A stretch of DNA of 64,000 nt from Deltaproteobacteria bacterium RIFOXYD12_FULL_56_24 (GCA_001799285.1 MGTD01000047.1:1-64000), one strand, 5' to 3'. Positions 19,232 to 26,903 are shown, numbered from the stretch's first letter. The notes: generated from the letters alone by a model not told the origin. Numbers and translations are program-made.

Positions 19232-20395
19232 CTACTTCAGCAGCATGGGTTGGTAAACCTTGAGCGAGCCTTCGATCACCTTGCGGTACATGCCCGCCTG
19301 GGCGACAAGGGCATCGGCGTAGGTGATGCTTCTCTCCTCCGGCGGGTAATGGAATTCGGTGGTCATCTTGCGCTCGAAATTTTCCACCACCCGGCGGAAG
19401 GCATCGCCATTGAGCTTGACCGCTGGCTTACCGTCGGTGTCTTCCAGGTCGAGATCGTGCACGGTTTCGCCTCCCATGCGCTGAGTGGGCAGGTCAAACT
19501 GCTCCCGGCTGTCGAGATCGGCCATGTTGCCATAGGGATCAACCCCCACTATCGGGGCGGATTCCGACTGAGGCTCATCCGTCTGAGCCGGTTTAGGATA
19601 TTCAAGGCGGAAGTCATCCTGCTGAAGGATCTTGAGATTGAACAGAGAAAGACATAAGGTGTCGGCGATGATGACCCGGAACTCTTCCATCAGATCCATC
19701 ACCAGCGAGTGGCGGCCATAATCCGGCACATGCAAAAAGGCGGGGTGCGGGTCGAGATTCGCCTGGCGGATGGCGGCATAAACCCGGTTGAAGAGGAAGG
19801 TGTAAAGCAGCGAAAGCACCGCGTTCACCGGATCGGTCGGCGGTCGGCGCACCCGGCGGGCAAAGCCGTAATCCTGTTGCAGTCCCCAGCGCAGGGCGCC
19901 GAAATAGATGGCGCTGCCCCGCCCCTCGTAGCCGCGCAGGGACTCAATGGAACCTGCTTCGGAGATTTTGTCGTAAAGGGCGCGGATTTCGCGGGCTGCC
20001 AGTTTAGGCTCTTTCCGGTCTCTGGTGCGGCTGATCCGCATGAGCAAGGTGACCATGTTCATCAGCTTGCCGGTTACCAGTTGTCGGCAGAGCTCGATGC
20101 CGAAGGCCTGGTCGTCGAGCAGGGTAAACTGGCGCTTGCGGAGCATGACGTTTTTGGGTTCCGGGGTGGCGAAGCGGCCTTGGTAGCGGCCATCCTGCGA
20201 GCAGAAAACCGTGTCCACCCCATGCCGGAGCAAAACCGCCCTGGCAGCCGGGGTAAGATCAATATTGCCGAACAGCACCACCTGGCGGAGTTTTTCGACA
20301 AAGAGAGTGTGGTAGGTGTCCTCGCCTTTCTTGACCAGCAGGTGGCGGCCTTCGCGGACCACCTTGGCACCTTGGGTACGGATGTAGATGTGCAT
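19232..20395 (-). CDS. cas1: Cas1 integrase with an acidic insertion
   Basis: Metal-dependent nuclease/integrase that inserts new spacers. Seen: an N-terminal beta domain starting MHIYIRTQGAKVVREG, the first catalytic Glu in LRGYEGRGSAIYFG, the catalytic His in VPDYGRHSLVMD, and the last acidic residues in LMEEFR. About 387 aa from the ATG at 20395; the track's extra 23 residues are not family-like. This is longer than usual because ~60 residues rich in Asp, Glu, Pro and Ser (VGVDPYGNMADLD and flanks) are inserted after the catalytic domain, before the final helices. First gene of the cas1-cas2-cas2 unit. Confidence 0.96.
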   Translation of the reverse strand: MHIYIRTQGAKVVREGRHLLVKKGEDTYHTLFVEKLRQVVLFGNIDLTPAARAVLLRHGVDTVFCSQDGRYQGRFATPEPKNVMLRKRQFTLLDDQAFGIELCRQLVTGKLMNMVTLLMRISRTRDRKEPKLAAREIRALYDKISEAGSIESLRGYEGRGSAIYFGALRWGLQQDYGFARRVRRPPTDPVNAVLSLLYTFLFNRVYAAIRQANLDPHPAFLHVPDYGRHSLVMDLMEEFRVIIADTLCLSLFNLKILQQDDFRLEYPKPAQTDEPQSESAPIVGVDPYGNMADLDSREQFDLPTQRMGGETVHDLDLEDTDGKPAVKLNGDAFRRVVENFERKMTTEFHYPPEERSITYADALVAQAGMYRKVIEGSLKVYQPMLLK

Positions 20396-20471
20396 GGGCT
20401 TACCCCAACCTGGATTTTTTTCAGGAAACATGCCCGGTCGCCATTGAGCATCCGGGCATGTCAATCAGATA

Positions 20472-21086
20472 TCAGAACGAAAACCTGAGCCCCGCGAAAA
20501 GATTGTGGCTGCCATACTCCGCCTTGATCCCGGAAAAATCCGGATCAGCGGTGGCGAAATAACGGTAGGACAAATCAAGCACTGTGTTGTTGCTCACCCG
20601 GTAGCCAATGCCTGCCATCAACTGCCAAGCGAAGACAGTGTCGTCGGCATCGCCTATGGGAATGCCGACAATGGCAGCGTTGTCGACGTCAACCCTGGCC
20701 ATACCGAACCCAGCGCCGACAAAGGGAGACCATTGTTCCTTGGGGGTAAAATCGTAATAGACGTTGGCCATGAGGCTTTTGCTGGTCAAATCGCCGGAAC
20801 CGGGCACACTCACGCCCAGGGCGCTGAAGCTGTCGAGGTCGTTTTTCCGGTAGCCAAACTCCAGCTCGACCCTGGCGGCATCAAAGCTGTAACCGGCAGA
20901 AGCGATCAAGCCAAGGCCGTTGTCAAAGCCGACATCAATGGAACCGCTGGCATCACTCAAGGTCGAGTCATTCATTTTGACCAGACCAAGCCCGGCGCCA
21001 AAATACGGGGTGTTGGGCGCAGCCTGGGCCGCACCGGCGGCAAGAAACAAACTGCAACCCGCGACAATCGCCAATCTTTTCTTCAT
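20472..21086 (-). CDS. Outer-membrane beta-barrel protein (OmpA/OMP_b-brl-like)
   Basis: A 204 aa protein with a clear signal peptide (MKKRLAIVAGC...AGAAQA, cut before APNTPYFG). Alternating beta strands follow: YFGAGLGLVKMND, ASAGYSFDAARVELEFGYR, MANVYYDFTP, PFVGAGFGMARVD, MAGIGYRVSNNTVLDLSYRY. It ends in HNLFAGLRFSF, the terminal Phe signature of outer-membrane barrels. It resembles the eight-stranded opacity/OprF-N type. It lies between cas1 and a toxin-antitoxin pair and has no known role in CRISPR immunity; it may be a passenger or a phage-receptor-type surface protein. A GCAATGTTGC box lies about 105 bp upstream. Confidence 0.85.
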   Translation of the reverse strand: MKKRLAIVAGCSLFLAAGAAQAAPNTPYFGAGLGLVKMNDSTLSDASGSIDVGFDNGLGLIASAGYSFDAARVELEFGYRKNDLDSFSALGVSVPGSGDLTSKSLMANVYYDFTPKEQWSPFVGAGFGMARVDVDNAAIVGIPIGDADDTVFAWQLMAGIGYRVSNNTVLDLSYRYFATADPDFSGIKAEYGSHNLFAGLRFSF

Positions 21087-21188
21087 CTCTTTTTCTCCTT
21101 TGCTTGTGGTTTAAGGCATGGACGGCCCCGGATAGGAACCGTCCTCTATTGCGCCCAGGAAACCACGAAGGGAGGAAAGGAGAAAGAA

Positions 21189-21202
21189 TTGCAATGTTGC
21201 AG
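21189..21202. promoter_or_regulatory. TTGCAATGTTGC box upstream of the OMP gene
   Basis: An imperfect dyad (GCAA/TTGC arms around TG) that recurs exactly at 34909-34918 and, inverted, at 37051-37060, each about 90-105 bp upstream of a gene start. The preceding bases AAAGAA are shared with the 34.9 kb copy. A further exact copy at about 8147-8156 lies inside the end of the 8138-8635 gene. Possibly an operator; function unproven. Confidence 0.35.
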
Positions 21203-21287
21203 TTATGAGAGGATGAAAGACAGAAGAAAGGTGGAGAGGAGGGAAATGGTTGGATTACCAACTTGATCTTTCATCTTTCTTACCATA

Positions 21288-21340
21288 TAGTAGACGTAAT
21301 ACGTTATTTAAAAAGTAATACTTTTGTGTGGAGGTAAGGA
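21288..21340 (+). promoter_or_regulatory. Putative promoter/operator of the first vapBC pair
   Basis: An A+T-rich stretch before the antitoxin carries the inverted repeat ACGTA-A-TACGT, then a second GTAATAC 15-20 bp on, and a strong Shine-Dalgarno (GGAGGTAAGGA) just before the ATG at 21342. This fits the autoregulated operators usual for AbrB-type antitoxins; binding is inferred only. Confidence 0.4.
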
Positions 21341-21341
21341 A

Positions 21342-21581
21342 ATGCTTGCAACAGTAACAACTAAGGGCCAGGTTACGATCCCGGTTTCCATCAGGAACAA
21401 ATACGGGATTCATCCCAATGACCGGGTTGATTTTATCACGGAAGAGGAGCGAATCATTCTCTTGCCGGTGAAAACCCTTCGGGATTTTCGTGGGGCAGTT
21501 GCCGGTAGCGGTGACCCTGACAAGGAGCGGCAAGCGGCCAAGGAAGCGGTGGGACGCCGAAATGTCGAGGAAAGCATATGA
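21342..21581 (+). CDS. AbrB/MazE-fold antitoxin (VapB-like)
   Basis: A 79 aa protein starting MLATVTTKGQVTIPVSIRNK, the swapped-hairpin AbrB DNA-binding signature, then DRVDFITEEERIILLPV and a charged C-terminal tail that should bind the toxin. The ATG at 21342, not the GTG at 21324 used in the track, follows GGAGGTAAGGA. Its stop overlaps the next gene's start (ATGA), typical of toxin-antitoxin pairs. It should repress its own promoter and neutralise the PIN toxin. Confidence 0.9.
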   Translation: MLATVTTKGQVTIPVSIRNKYGIHPNDRVDFITEEERIILLPVKTLRDFRGAVAGSGDPDKERQAAKEAVGRRNVEESI

Positions 21582-21988
21582 GCGTCAGCTTCCTCGACGC
21601 AAATATCTTTATCCGCTACCTTACCAACGATGATCCTGTCAAGGCAGACCGGGTGGAAAGACTCCTGGAGCAGGCCTCCGGCGGCAAGATTCACCTGCTG
21701 ACTACGGAAATGGTCGTCGCGGAGGTGATCTGGGTGCTCGAATCCTTTTACAAATTGAACAATTCTGCCATCGGGCCGATGATTAAGGCCATTCTTGCCA
21801 CTCCCGGGCTTGAGGTCATTAACGGTGCCCTGGTAGAAAAAGCGGTTGAGTATTATATGGCCGAGAACATCGATTTCGTCGATGGCTACATTATTGCGGT
21901 CATGGAGCGTCATAAAGTCAGCGAGATATTTTCCTACGATAAAAAACACCTGAGCAGGTTCAAGGCCATTCAACGGGTAGAACCGTGA
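21578..21988 (+). CDS. PIN-domain toxin (VapC-like)
   Basis: A 136 aa PIN ribonuclease. Seen acidic residues: FLDANIFIRYL (first Asp), a Glu in TTEMVVAEVIWVLE, and the later Asp pair in NIDFVDGYIIAV and FSYDKKHLSRF. Coupled to the AbrB-type antitoxin by ATGA overlap. It is convergent with the Card1-like gene, with about 28 bp between the stops. It is one of two VapBC pairs within 2 kb of each other, which may stabilise the island or add an abortive-infection layer. Confidence 0.9.
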   Translation: MSVSFLDANIFIRYLTNDDPVKADRVERLLEQASGGKIHLLTTEMVVAEVIWVLESFYKLNNSAIGPMIKAILATPGLEVINGALVEKAVEYYMAENIDFVDGYIIAVMERHKVSEIFSYDKKHLSRFKAIQRVEP

Positions 21989-22016
21989 AAAGGGTCGGGT
22001 GAATCCTGAGCAAACT

Positions 22017-23138
22017 TCAGGCGAGCCACGCTTTGAGCCGCTCACCAAGCCGCAGAGCCTCCTTGCCATCCACCAGCTCGATTTTCATCTTCTTCGCTCG
22101 TTCCCGGTCTTCATCCCGCAGGTTGCGGGCGGAAACCAGCATCCCTCTGCCGAAAAGACCGCCGGCCCGATCTTTAAGGGAATCCAGTTCGTTCAAGGCC
22201 TCGGTGAACTTGCTGCCGCTGGCGGTCTGCCGTTCGGGGTTCGAGGCTTTGCAGGAAACAAGGTGCAACTGGTTGCGGTGGGTGAACAGGACATCGAATT
22301 CGTTTTCGGTTTGTTGCCTGCCCTTGCCATCCCACCGCACCTCGACATTCATCTCCAGGTCAAGCCCCTTGATTCCGAGCCGTCGCACCATTTCATAGGT
22401 GTATTCCTCCAGCCAGCCGCCGGCGCAGAAGAACATGTTTTCCTTATTGGCGATATTGAGGGAGTTGCCGCTGACCAAAGTGGCAACTCCGCACTGGCCG
22501 AGCAGACCGGCAAGGTTTTCGGCGCCCTCGCCAAGAGCATTCAGGGTGATGTTGGCGTAGCCTTGCTTTTCCTTGTTGAGGGAGCTGTTGAGCCTGGCCA
22601 GCAGACTGTCGTTTTCGATGAGCAATTTGGCCAAGGCGGTAAGATGGGGCCGGCGGATTTCCGCTCTGCTTGGCGGCTTGCCCTCGTTGCTGGGGGGGAT
22701 ACCATAGGCGGTGAGATAGTCGCGGATACCGAGCAGATTTTCAGTCAGGGGTTGCTCCCGGTGTTTCGGGGCCAGTTCCAGCAGGCGGTGATGTTCGGTG
22801 TCGCAATAGATGATCCGTTGGTTGGCGAAAAAGACCTGATAGGCGGCCAAGGCGGTGATCTTGGTACCGCCGGTGACATTGAGGGTCAGGGTGTTGTTGC
22901 CGTGGTGTTCGGCGACAAGTCCATCGCAGACCTCAGTCACCATCTCGAAGTCGTAGGCATCGATTGTCTGCATGCTCACCCTGATGCCTCTGGGCTGGGC
23001 AATTTTTCTCAACCGCTCCGCCTGGGGGAGCATCTCCTGCGAAACCAGGAAAATGACTTGCTCCGGCTTCTCGATCAGCAGCGGCAGCAGATTGGGGATG
23101 GGCTGGCCGGAGATCAGGCAGACATGAGTTTCAGGCAT
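22017..23138 (-). CDS. CARF + PD-(D/E)xK effector nuclease, Card1/Can2 (DUF1887) family
   Basis: Type III ancillary effector. The family binds cyclic tetra-adenylate in the CARF domain and then cuts nucleic acid (ssDNA/ssRNA or supercoiled DNA, depending on the member). Seen in 373 aa: an N-terminal Rossmann/CARF domain with the nucleotide-binding segment LNVTGGTKITALAAYQ near residues 86-101, and a mid linker. The C-terminal nuclease has GGWLEEYTYEMV (Glu 244/245), NEFDVLF (Asp 282) and LHLVSCK (Lys 297). The residue expected to be Glu two before the Lys is Ser, a point to check. Begins downstream of a vapBC pair on the same strand. Family call good; activity is inferred. Confidence 0.85.
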   Translation of the reverse strand: MPETHVCLISGQPIPNLLPLLIEKPEQVIFLVSQEMLPQAERLRKIAQPRGIRVSMQTIDAYDFEMVTEVCDGLVAEHHGNNTLTLNVTGGTKITALAAYQVFFANQRIIYCDTEHHRLLELAPKHREQPLTENLLGIRDYLTAYGIPPSNEGKPPSRAEIRRPHLTALAKLLIENDSLLARLNSSLNKEKQGYANITLNALGEGAENLAGLLGQCGVATLVSGNSLNIANKENMFFCAGGWLEEYTYEMVRRLGIKGLDLEMNVEVRWDGKGRQQTENEFDVLFTHRNQLHLVSCKASNPERQTASGSKFTEALNELDSLKDRAGGLFGRGMLVSARNLRDEDRERAKKMKIELVDGKEALRLGERLKAWLA

Positions 23139-23164
23139 AGGATTCCTTCATGAATGTGTCGTTG

Positions 23165-23575
23165 TCAAAGTTGCTCGATTTTTGCGGCAGCCTTGTTTAG
23201 TTCTTTGTCAAAGGAGAAAATCTGCAAGCCATCACCTCGACTTCTGGCCAACAAGAAGCAATCCACCGGATCGAGATTCCCTGCTCCAAAGCGTTGGAGG
23301 CCATCGGTCAGTACAGTCCTGTCAGGATTTGTAACCCCCTTGTACTGCAAAAGACCAACCAGTGCCTGAGCAGCCTCGCTCCGAGTTACTTTGTAGTGCT
23401 TGGTCAGCACATACAGACATTCCACAAGTACCCCTTCAAGAAAAATTACTCGTGCTCTGCCGTTTCGGACCTTTTCAAAAAATGTTTCGCTCTGGGCAAA
23501 CTGTTCCGGATCGTCCCGGAGAAAATAGCGCAGCACGACATTTGTGTCGGGCAGGAAATTAACTTTTTCGGTCAC
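23165..23575 (-). CDS. PIN-domain toxin (VapC-like), second pair
   Basis: PIN ribonuclease toxin of 136 aa. Seen: NFLPDTNVVLRYFLRDDP (first Asp), a Glu in LEGVLVECLYVL, and Asp residues in NLDPVDCFLLA and FSFDKELNKA. I place the start at the GTG at 23575, which overlaps the antitoxin end by 17 bases. The track's longer ORF (to 23713) is a shadow over the antitoxin. Same strand as, and immediately upstream of, the Card1-like gene, so the three may share a transcript. Confidence 0.88.
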   Translation of the reverse strand: MTEKVNFLPDTNVVLRYFLRDDPEQFAQSETFFEKVRNGRARVIFLEGVLVECLYVLTKHYKVTRSEAAQALVGLLQYKGVTNPDRTVLTDGLQRFGAGNLDPVDCFLLARSRGDGLQIFSFDKELNKAAAKIEQL

Positions 23576-23795
23576 TGGCAACCTCCTCCCAGACCTTGTC
23601 GCGGATTTCGGACAGTGGTTCGACTTGTTTGCCCTCGGCATATTTAGCAAGGGCGCCTGCCACATTTCTGATTGGTCGGATCCTGACTTCACGGTTGACC
23701 ACTTCGATCTCAACTGTGCGGGAATCGAGGAAATTCCTGATTTCTCGTGGTATGGTAATCTGGCCCTTGGATGTTATTGTTGCGGTGAATGACAT
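23559..23795 (-). CDS. AbrB-fold antitoxin (VapB-like), second pair
   Basis: A 78 aa protein beginning MSFTATITSKGQITIPREIR, the classic AbrB/MazE DNA-binding signature, with a charged C-terminal tail that should engage the PIN partner. AAGGAGG precedes the ATG by a short gap. The upstream 173 bp to the Csx20-like stop holds A+T-rich direct repeats (AGTAAT-like) suited to an autoregulated promoter and no other gene that I can see. Confidence 0.9.
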   Translation of the reverse strand: MSFTATITSKGQITIPREIRNFLDSRTVEIEVVNREVRIRPIRNVAGALAKYAEGKQVEPLSEIRDKVWEEVASDRKS

Positions 23796-23968
23796 TGGCG
23801 TGCCTCCTTACTTTTTTGAATAGGATTACTTTATTGTAAGTTAATCCCGTTTGCGAGATGTGTCAATCGTGGTGTTTGGAGTATGACCCTGTTCTGCACC
23901 CAGGTGGAAGGCTGGACTGAGGCTCCACGGGCTCGCCTTGGTTCACAAAACAGGCAATGAGATCATTC

Positions 23969-24373
23969 TTATCCTTCATACCGCCGGAAGCGGACATGGC
24001 TGAAGGTATGGGTGATCTGAACCGAGCCATCTTCCAGATGTTGTTCTACGGCTTTGCGGTCGGTAGTTGAATAGATCGGAGTAAGCTCCAGCCGGAAGGC
24101 CTCGCTCACCATCCTGAAAGTGGCGCCGAACTCCCCCTGGATCAGAACGAAATCGCCTGGCTTGGCTACACCAGCAAGCCAGTCTGCCACCGGGGTCAGC
24201 CAGTCGGCAAGGTTGTCGGGATCGGACGGCACTTGGGACCAGATTGTTTGGATCTCCGGCGGCGGCTCGACAATCCGCTGCACCCCGAGGGAAGCGCGGG
24301 CATCGGCCTCCTGGGGCGCGGTGAGGCGGTGGTTGAAGAGGAGGATGAGGGAAGGTCCAACAAAAGCCATCAT
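23969..24373 (-). CDS. csx20: Csx20-like CRISPR-associated protein (probable ring nuclease)
   Basis: A 134 aa protein with a short hydrophobic start (LILLFNHRLTAPQEADARAS), a PPPEIQTIWSQVPSD segment, GDFVLIQGEFGATFRMV and LTPIYSTTDRKAVE, ending HTFSHVRFRRYEG. From memory this matches the Csx20 family of type III loci, members of which have been reported to cleave cyclic oligoadenylate. Its ATG overlaps the stop of the CARF-HEPN gene as ATGA, so the effector and its likely off-switch are translated together. No catalytic residue is assigned. Family call is moderately sure. Confidence 0.65.
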   Translation of the reverse strand: MMAFVGPSLILLFNHRLTAPQEADARASLGVQRIVEPPPEIQTIWSQVPSDPDNLADWLTPVADWLAGVAKPGDFVLIQGEFGATFRMVSEAFRLELTPIYSTTDRKAVEQHLEDGSVQITHTFSHVRFRRYEG

Positions 24374-25608
24374 GCCATCCGGGGGAATCGCGGGGCCGCG
24401 TCCGTTACCATTGCACCCAGACCGACCACAAATTCCCGCAATTTTTCATAGGTTGTTTCTTTTGCAGACTGGAAACCATGGGCCAGATAGGAGTCATTCC
24501 GCGCCTTCTGGAGATCCAAAAACCTTCCTGCGCCTGTGGTAAAGGCCTTGCCAAGGGGATCGCCCAACTCCTGCAAAAGCCGGAAGGCCGGAGTCTGCGG
24601 CAGTTGAATCAAGCCATGGCGCTCATTCTTGTGCTTGGCAAGGTATTCTTCCCGCAGGGTTTCGGGGAGCTGCTCCGGCCGGACATCGGAAACATTGATG
24701 CTGTAACCGACCCGCAGCCGCTGCTGGGCCAGCATCTCCACCAACCGGTACAGACGAAGCACCGCATCGTCAACCTTGCCCTCGGCGAATCGTCGCTCCG
24801 CATTGGCGAAGAGGTCCAACACCAGTTCCGGACTCGGTATTTTCCCCCGCTCGGATGAAGTCACGATTTTCTCAAGTACCGGCTGCAACACAAGGCAAGC
24901 GCCGGCAAATCGGGCGATCCACTCTTCGTGATCCTCGGCCAGTTCCTGCAACCTGGATTTTTTGAACAATTCCTGGGCATCGACGTGCCGGAAAAGATCC
25001 CAGCAGTGAAAGGCATCGGCAATCAGGGCCAACTTGCGAAACACGTTCTTGCGGGTGCTGGCGTTTTCGGCAAGACCATTCAGAACATCCCGGCAGGCCT
25101 TGAACTGGCAGGAGTTGAAGAACTGCGCTGCCTGCCGCTTCTCCCGCACGGCCATGAAATCCCACGGGTTGACGTGGGTATGGATTTTCTCGTGGCCGCT
25201 TTCGACAATCCCTACCCCGCCCTTGTTGCGACGGGAGCCGCCGACATAGGAAAAAAAATATCCCTGTTCGATGGCGGCCAGGGCCAGGGCAACAGACATG
25301 TTTTTGGTGCCGCCGGTGTAATCGACCACCACCTGATCTTTTGCATAGCCGCCGGCATGGATACGTTTTACCGCATTTTCCGCTTTTTGGTGGCATTCGA
25401 GCAGGTCGTTTTCATTATCGACCAGCTCGGTGGCAAAGCGGATACCCCCTGCCGTATCCCCCAGCAGATCACATACCTTGACGCTGATATGGTTGGTTCC
25501 TTGGGAGGCAAAAAAACAGACAAATTCGGGTTGGTGGTGCTCGATGCTTTTCAGCAGCGGCTCCGGGGTGCCGCCCACGGAAATAAGCATGGCCTTGATG
25601 GTAGTCAT
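24370..25608 (-). CDS. CARF-HEPN effector, TIGR02710/Cas_Cas02710 family (Csm6-like)
   Basis: A cyclic-oligoadenylate-activated ribonuclease of the Csm6/Csx1 kind. Seen in 412 aa: the N-terminal CARF domain starting MLISVGGTPEPLLKSIEHH with the ligand-binding VDYTGGTKNMSVALALA near residue 95-115, and a helical middle. The C-terminal HEPN region has an R-x6-H motif, RNDSYLAH (Arg 370, His 377). The start follows an AGGAGC. The gene sits downstream of DUF3368/UPF0175 genes and is coupled to the Csx20-like gene. The ring size of the activator cannot be told from sequence. Confidence 0.88.
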   Translation of the reverse strand: MTTIKAMLISVGGTPEPLLKSIEHHQPEFVCFFASQGTNHISVKVCDLLGDTAGGIRFATELVDNENDLLECHQKAENAVKRIHAGGYAKDQVVVDYTGGTKNMSVALALAAIEQGYFFSYVGGSRRNKGGVGIVESGHEKIHTHVNPWDFMAVREKRQAAQFFNSCQFKACRDVLNGLAENASTRKNVFRKLALIADAFHCWDLFRHVDAQELFKKSRLQELAEDHEEWIARFAGACLVLQPVLEKIVTSSERGKIPSPELVLDLFANAERRFAEGKVDDAVLRLYRLVEMLAQQRLRVGYSINVSDVRPEQLPETLREEYLAKHKNERHGLIQLPQTPAFRLLQELGDPLGKAFTTGAGRFLDLQKARNDSYLAHGFQSAKETTYEKLREFVVGLGAMVTDAAPRFPRMA

Positions 25609-25640
25609 TGTTGCTCCTTAATCACACTGTGTACCTCTTC

Positions 25641-26126
25641 TCATTCTCCTGCCTGTGTTTTCAGAATCCGGATAATGTCTTCCGACATCCACAAACCAGA
25701 ATGGCGAAGTTTTTCAATGGCCTCGCCGACTGAGGCAATCAAGCCGCGCCGTTTGGCAAGGATCAACAGTCCGCCCGTGCCCAGTATGGGGATGCCAAGG
25801 GTTCGGGCGCAACGACGGGCATCCATGTCGTCGATCACCGCACGTAACGGCGGATTGGCTAAAGCATGGCTCAGAACCGCCGTCTCGCCTGCGCCGAGCA
25901 CCCAAGCGGCAACCCGAGGCGAATCGGTAACAGACATTCGCAGCGCCCACGGCTGGTTGCCCAGTTGCCGGGCGGCCTGGTCTTCCCACTTGTCCTGGAC
26001 AACCTCCTGCCACACCGCTTCCGGTACCACGATCCGCGCGAACAGAAGTGGCAGTAACTCGGCCTGACCACTGCGAAACAAGGTGATCAATGGCGAGGCA
26101 TTAATCACGACCCCTTCAATCATCAT
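25641..26126 (-). CDS. DUF3368-type PIN-like toxin
   Basis: About 160 aa, beginning MMIEGVVINASPLITLFRSG with the early Asn/Ser-containing strand of DUF3368 proteins. It then shows LGAGETAVLSHAL, the DDMDARRCARTLGI acidic motif near residue 105, and GTGGLLILAKRRG. The start is ATGATG at 26126/26123, overlapping the UPF0175 stop by 8-11 bases; the track's longer ORF extends into that gene. DUF3368 proteins are PIN-fold toxins commonly paired with UPF0175 antitoxins, as here. Confidence 0.85.
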   Translation of the reverse strand: MMIEGVVINASPLITLFRSGQAELLPLLFARIVVPEAVWQEVVQDKWEDQAARQLGNQPWALRMSVTDSPRVAAWVLGAGETAVLSHALANPPLRAVIDDMDARRCARTLGIPILGTGGLLILAKRRGLIASVGEAIEKLRHSGLWMSEDIIRILKTQAGE

Positions 26127-26370
26127 CGCGCAACTCCTCAACAATCTCTTCCTCGGTATACTGGAAGGGGCTGACGCGGTAGCGCGAGAGAGCATCGATG
26201 AATTCCGCCCGTGTCAGCCCCGCGACTTCGGCCGCGCGCCCTTGGGAGAAGCGGCCGAGCTCATACCACTTGACAGCGGCCGCGATGCGCATCTCCTGTG
26301 CGAATTCCCGAGGTTCCTTATGCAGGGAGGCAAAGGCCGATTCAGGCATTTCAAGTGTCAGTTGCGTCAT
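26116..26370 (-). CDS. UPF0175 family antitoxin
   Basis: An 84 aa protein with AAAVKWYELGRFSQGRAAEVAG and LTRAEFIDALSRYRVSPF, the helix-turn-helix-like core of UPF0175 antitoxins, and an acidic tail (EEEIVEELRDDD). Overlaps the DUF3368 toxin gene downstream. It is a good DNA-binding autorepressor candidate. Only 13 bases separate it from the HicB-like stop upstream, so it may be read with the csm operon. Confidence 0.87.
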   Translation of the reverse strand: MTQLTLEMPESAFASLHKEPREFAQEMRIAAAVKWYELGRFSQGRAAEVAGLTRAEFIDALSRYRVSPFQYTEEEIVEELRDDD

Positions 26371-26383
26371 GGATAAATCTCCT

Positions 26384-26647
26384 TTATGACCACGATGGTG
26401 TAGTTCTTTCCGCCTGCCACTTAGTGGCCTGGCGGTAGATTATATGATCTGCCCCATTAAGCAGCATAGTGACGACTTCTTGCAGATTTATTTTGAGCTC
26501 ATCCATGTTTTCGGCTTGGGAGTGCGCTCCCGGAAATTCGGGGATGAACCCCACATAAAATCCTGTATCCTGACAGCGTTTGACAATTGCCGTGCAATGC
26601 AAGAATGAGGCATTAATCACGATTTCCTCAAGCACATTTTCAGCCAT
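26384..26647 (-). CDS. HicB-like antitoxin domain protein without visible HicA
   Basis: Starting at the ATG at 26647 the 87 aa protein reads MAENVLEEIVINASFLHCTA, then FYVGFIPEFPGAHSQAENMDELKINLQEVVTMLL, which is the HicB partial RNase-H-like fold with the PGAHSQAE motif. No C-terminal DNA-binding domain is present, and I found no HicA toxin on either side. Its start overlaps the end of the upstream antitoxin-like gene by eight bases, and that gene in turn overlaps csm5, so it is probably part of the csm transcript. The track's longer ORF is a shadow. Confidence 0.8.
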   Translation of the reverse strand: MAENVLEEIVINASFLHCTAIVKRCQDTGFYVGFIPEFPGAHSQAENMDELKINLQEVVTMLLNGADHIIYRQATKWQAERTTPSWS

Positions 26648-26903
26648 TCTCCCGATCCTCGCGCAGGTATTGCTGGGCCATGCCGGTTGGGACGGCAAGC
26701 GGGAACTGCTGGTTGGTTTTCCGCTTTTTCGTTGCGCTGGTTTGTTGTCTTTCCAGCAATTCACGATGAACCTGTTGACAGTCATGCAGGGACAATTCGC
26801 CCCGCTGGTATTTTGCATACCTCCTGTCGAGCTCTTCTTTTTGCCATTCGGGAATGGGTGAGGGGTCAGGTACTCCGGTTTTGGTTTTTTCGCAGTGATT
26901 CAT
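26640..26903 (-). CDS. Addiction-module-component-like small protein (PF09720-like)
   Basis: An 87 aa protein from the ATG at 26903, overlapping the csm5 stop as ATGA. The middle reads IPEWQKEELDRRYAKYQRGE...CQQVHREL, matching the W-x2-E-x3-R-x3-Y-x2-GE pattern of the C-terminal half of addiction module components. The usual N-terminal half is missing, and a basic tail (TKKRKTNQQ) follows. No ParE/RelE partner lies next to it. Tight coupling to csm5 suggests translation with the Csm complex. Recognition is by motif only, so the call is tentative. Confidence 0.55.
   Translation of the reverse strand: MNHCEKTKTGVPDPSPIPEWQKEELDRRYAKYQRGELSLHDCQQVHRELLERQQTSATKKRKTNQQFPLAVPTGMAQQYLREDRENG

Noticed and set aside
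21999-23153. 384 aa plus-strand ORF
   Set aside because: Antisense to the Card1-like gene, which has CARF and nuclease motifs; shadow frame.
24928-26067. 379 aa plus-strand ORF
   Set aside because: Antisense to the CARF-HEPN and DUF3368 genes, with no domain signature; shadow of G+C-rich codon use.
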